A stretch of 5,423 nucleotides of DNA from an uncultured Eubacterium sp. (GTDB lineage: Bacteria; Bacillota; Clostridia; Oscillospirales; Acutalibacteraceae): positions 1-5,423 of the forward strand of contig CAMFQI010000101.1 of the NCBI GenBank assembly GCA_945980015.1. Reading direction: 5' to 3'. Below the pieces are notes generated by a model. It saw only the letters and a list, made by a program, of their open reading frames with translations, was not told the DNA's origin and made no database searches. Numbering within the stretch: position 1 is the stretch's first letter; each line of letters begins with the position of its first letter. Below, in pieces: positions 5,386 through 5,423 of this stretch. The position numbers were made by a program, and so were the translations under genes.

Positions 5386-5423
5386 CTGTCTCTTATACAC
5401 ATCTCCGAGCCCACGAGACGTAG
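5386..5423. other. Illumina Nextera adapter contamination at the contig end
   Basis: CTGTCTCTTATACACATCT (5386-5404) is the Tn5 mosaic-end sequence used in Nextera libraries. It is followed exactly by CCGAGCCCACGAGAC (5405-5419) of the i7-side adapter. The last four bases, GTAG, would be the start of the sample index. These 38 bases are library sequence and should be trimmed. Confidence 0.98.

Noticed and set aside
5386..5404. A Tn5-type mosaic end suggesting a transposon boundary
   Set aside because: It is followed exactly by the Nextera i7 adapter sequence and the contig ends there, so it is library DNA and not a mobile element.

Overview
This looks like a fragment of a low-to-moderate GC Firmicutes genome, probably a gut-type Clostridia. 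The signs are strong AGGAGG ribosome binding sites, tight gene overlaps and a relative of the Firmicutes-type polymerase PolC. The window appears to be a whole draft contig: its last 38 bases are Illumina Nextera adapter, not genome, so gene context beyond both ends is unknown.

Left part, plus strand, visibly AT-rich. A 5'-truncated gene for a small tyrosine-phosphatase-like protein (2-382) carries an in-frame TAA one codon before its CX5R catalytic loop. It is followed 43 bases later by a 341-residue protein (426-1451). That protein resembles, from memory of family motifs, the palm/fingers part of PolC, but the catalytic aspartates and the nucleotide-binding SRGS-type loop cannot be found. 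A clear hairpin terminator follows (1453-1490), then a perfect 34-bp palindrome (1513-1546), in a 174-bp convergent intergenic region.

Right part, minus strand, more GC-rich: a compact four-gene operon read from right to left. It encodes MogA/MoaB (molybdopterin adenylyltransferase), a short MoeB/ThiF-like E1 enzyme, a tungsten- or molybdenum-dependent aldehyde ferredoxin oxidoreductase (AOR), and a MoaD/ThiS-like protein ending in Gly-Gly. Genes overlap by 8-11 bases or sit 11 bases apart. The set makes sense as one oxidoreductase packaged with its own cofactor-making parts: MoaD as sulfur carrier, the E1 to activate the MoaD C-terminus, MogA to adenylate the pterin, and AOR as the metal-cofactor enzyme.

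The most striking sequence feature is an exact 336-bp tandem duplication (1657-1992 and 1993-2328) over the AOR 3' end and most of moaD. Because 336 is divisible by 3, it makes a tandem MoaD-linker-MoaD reading frame of 210 codons that contains an intact moaD with its own strong ribosome binding site. With adapter left on the contig, an assembly artefact must be excluded before reading biology into it. No tRNA, rRNA, CRISPR array, insertion sequence or riboswitch was seen.
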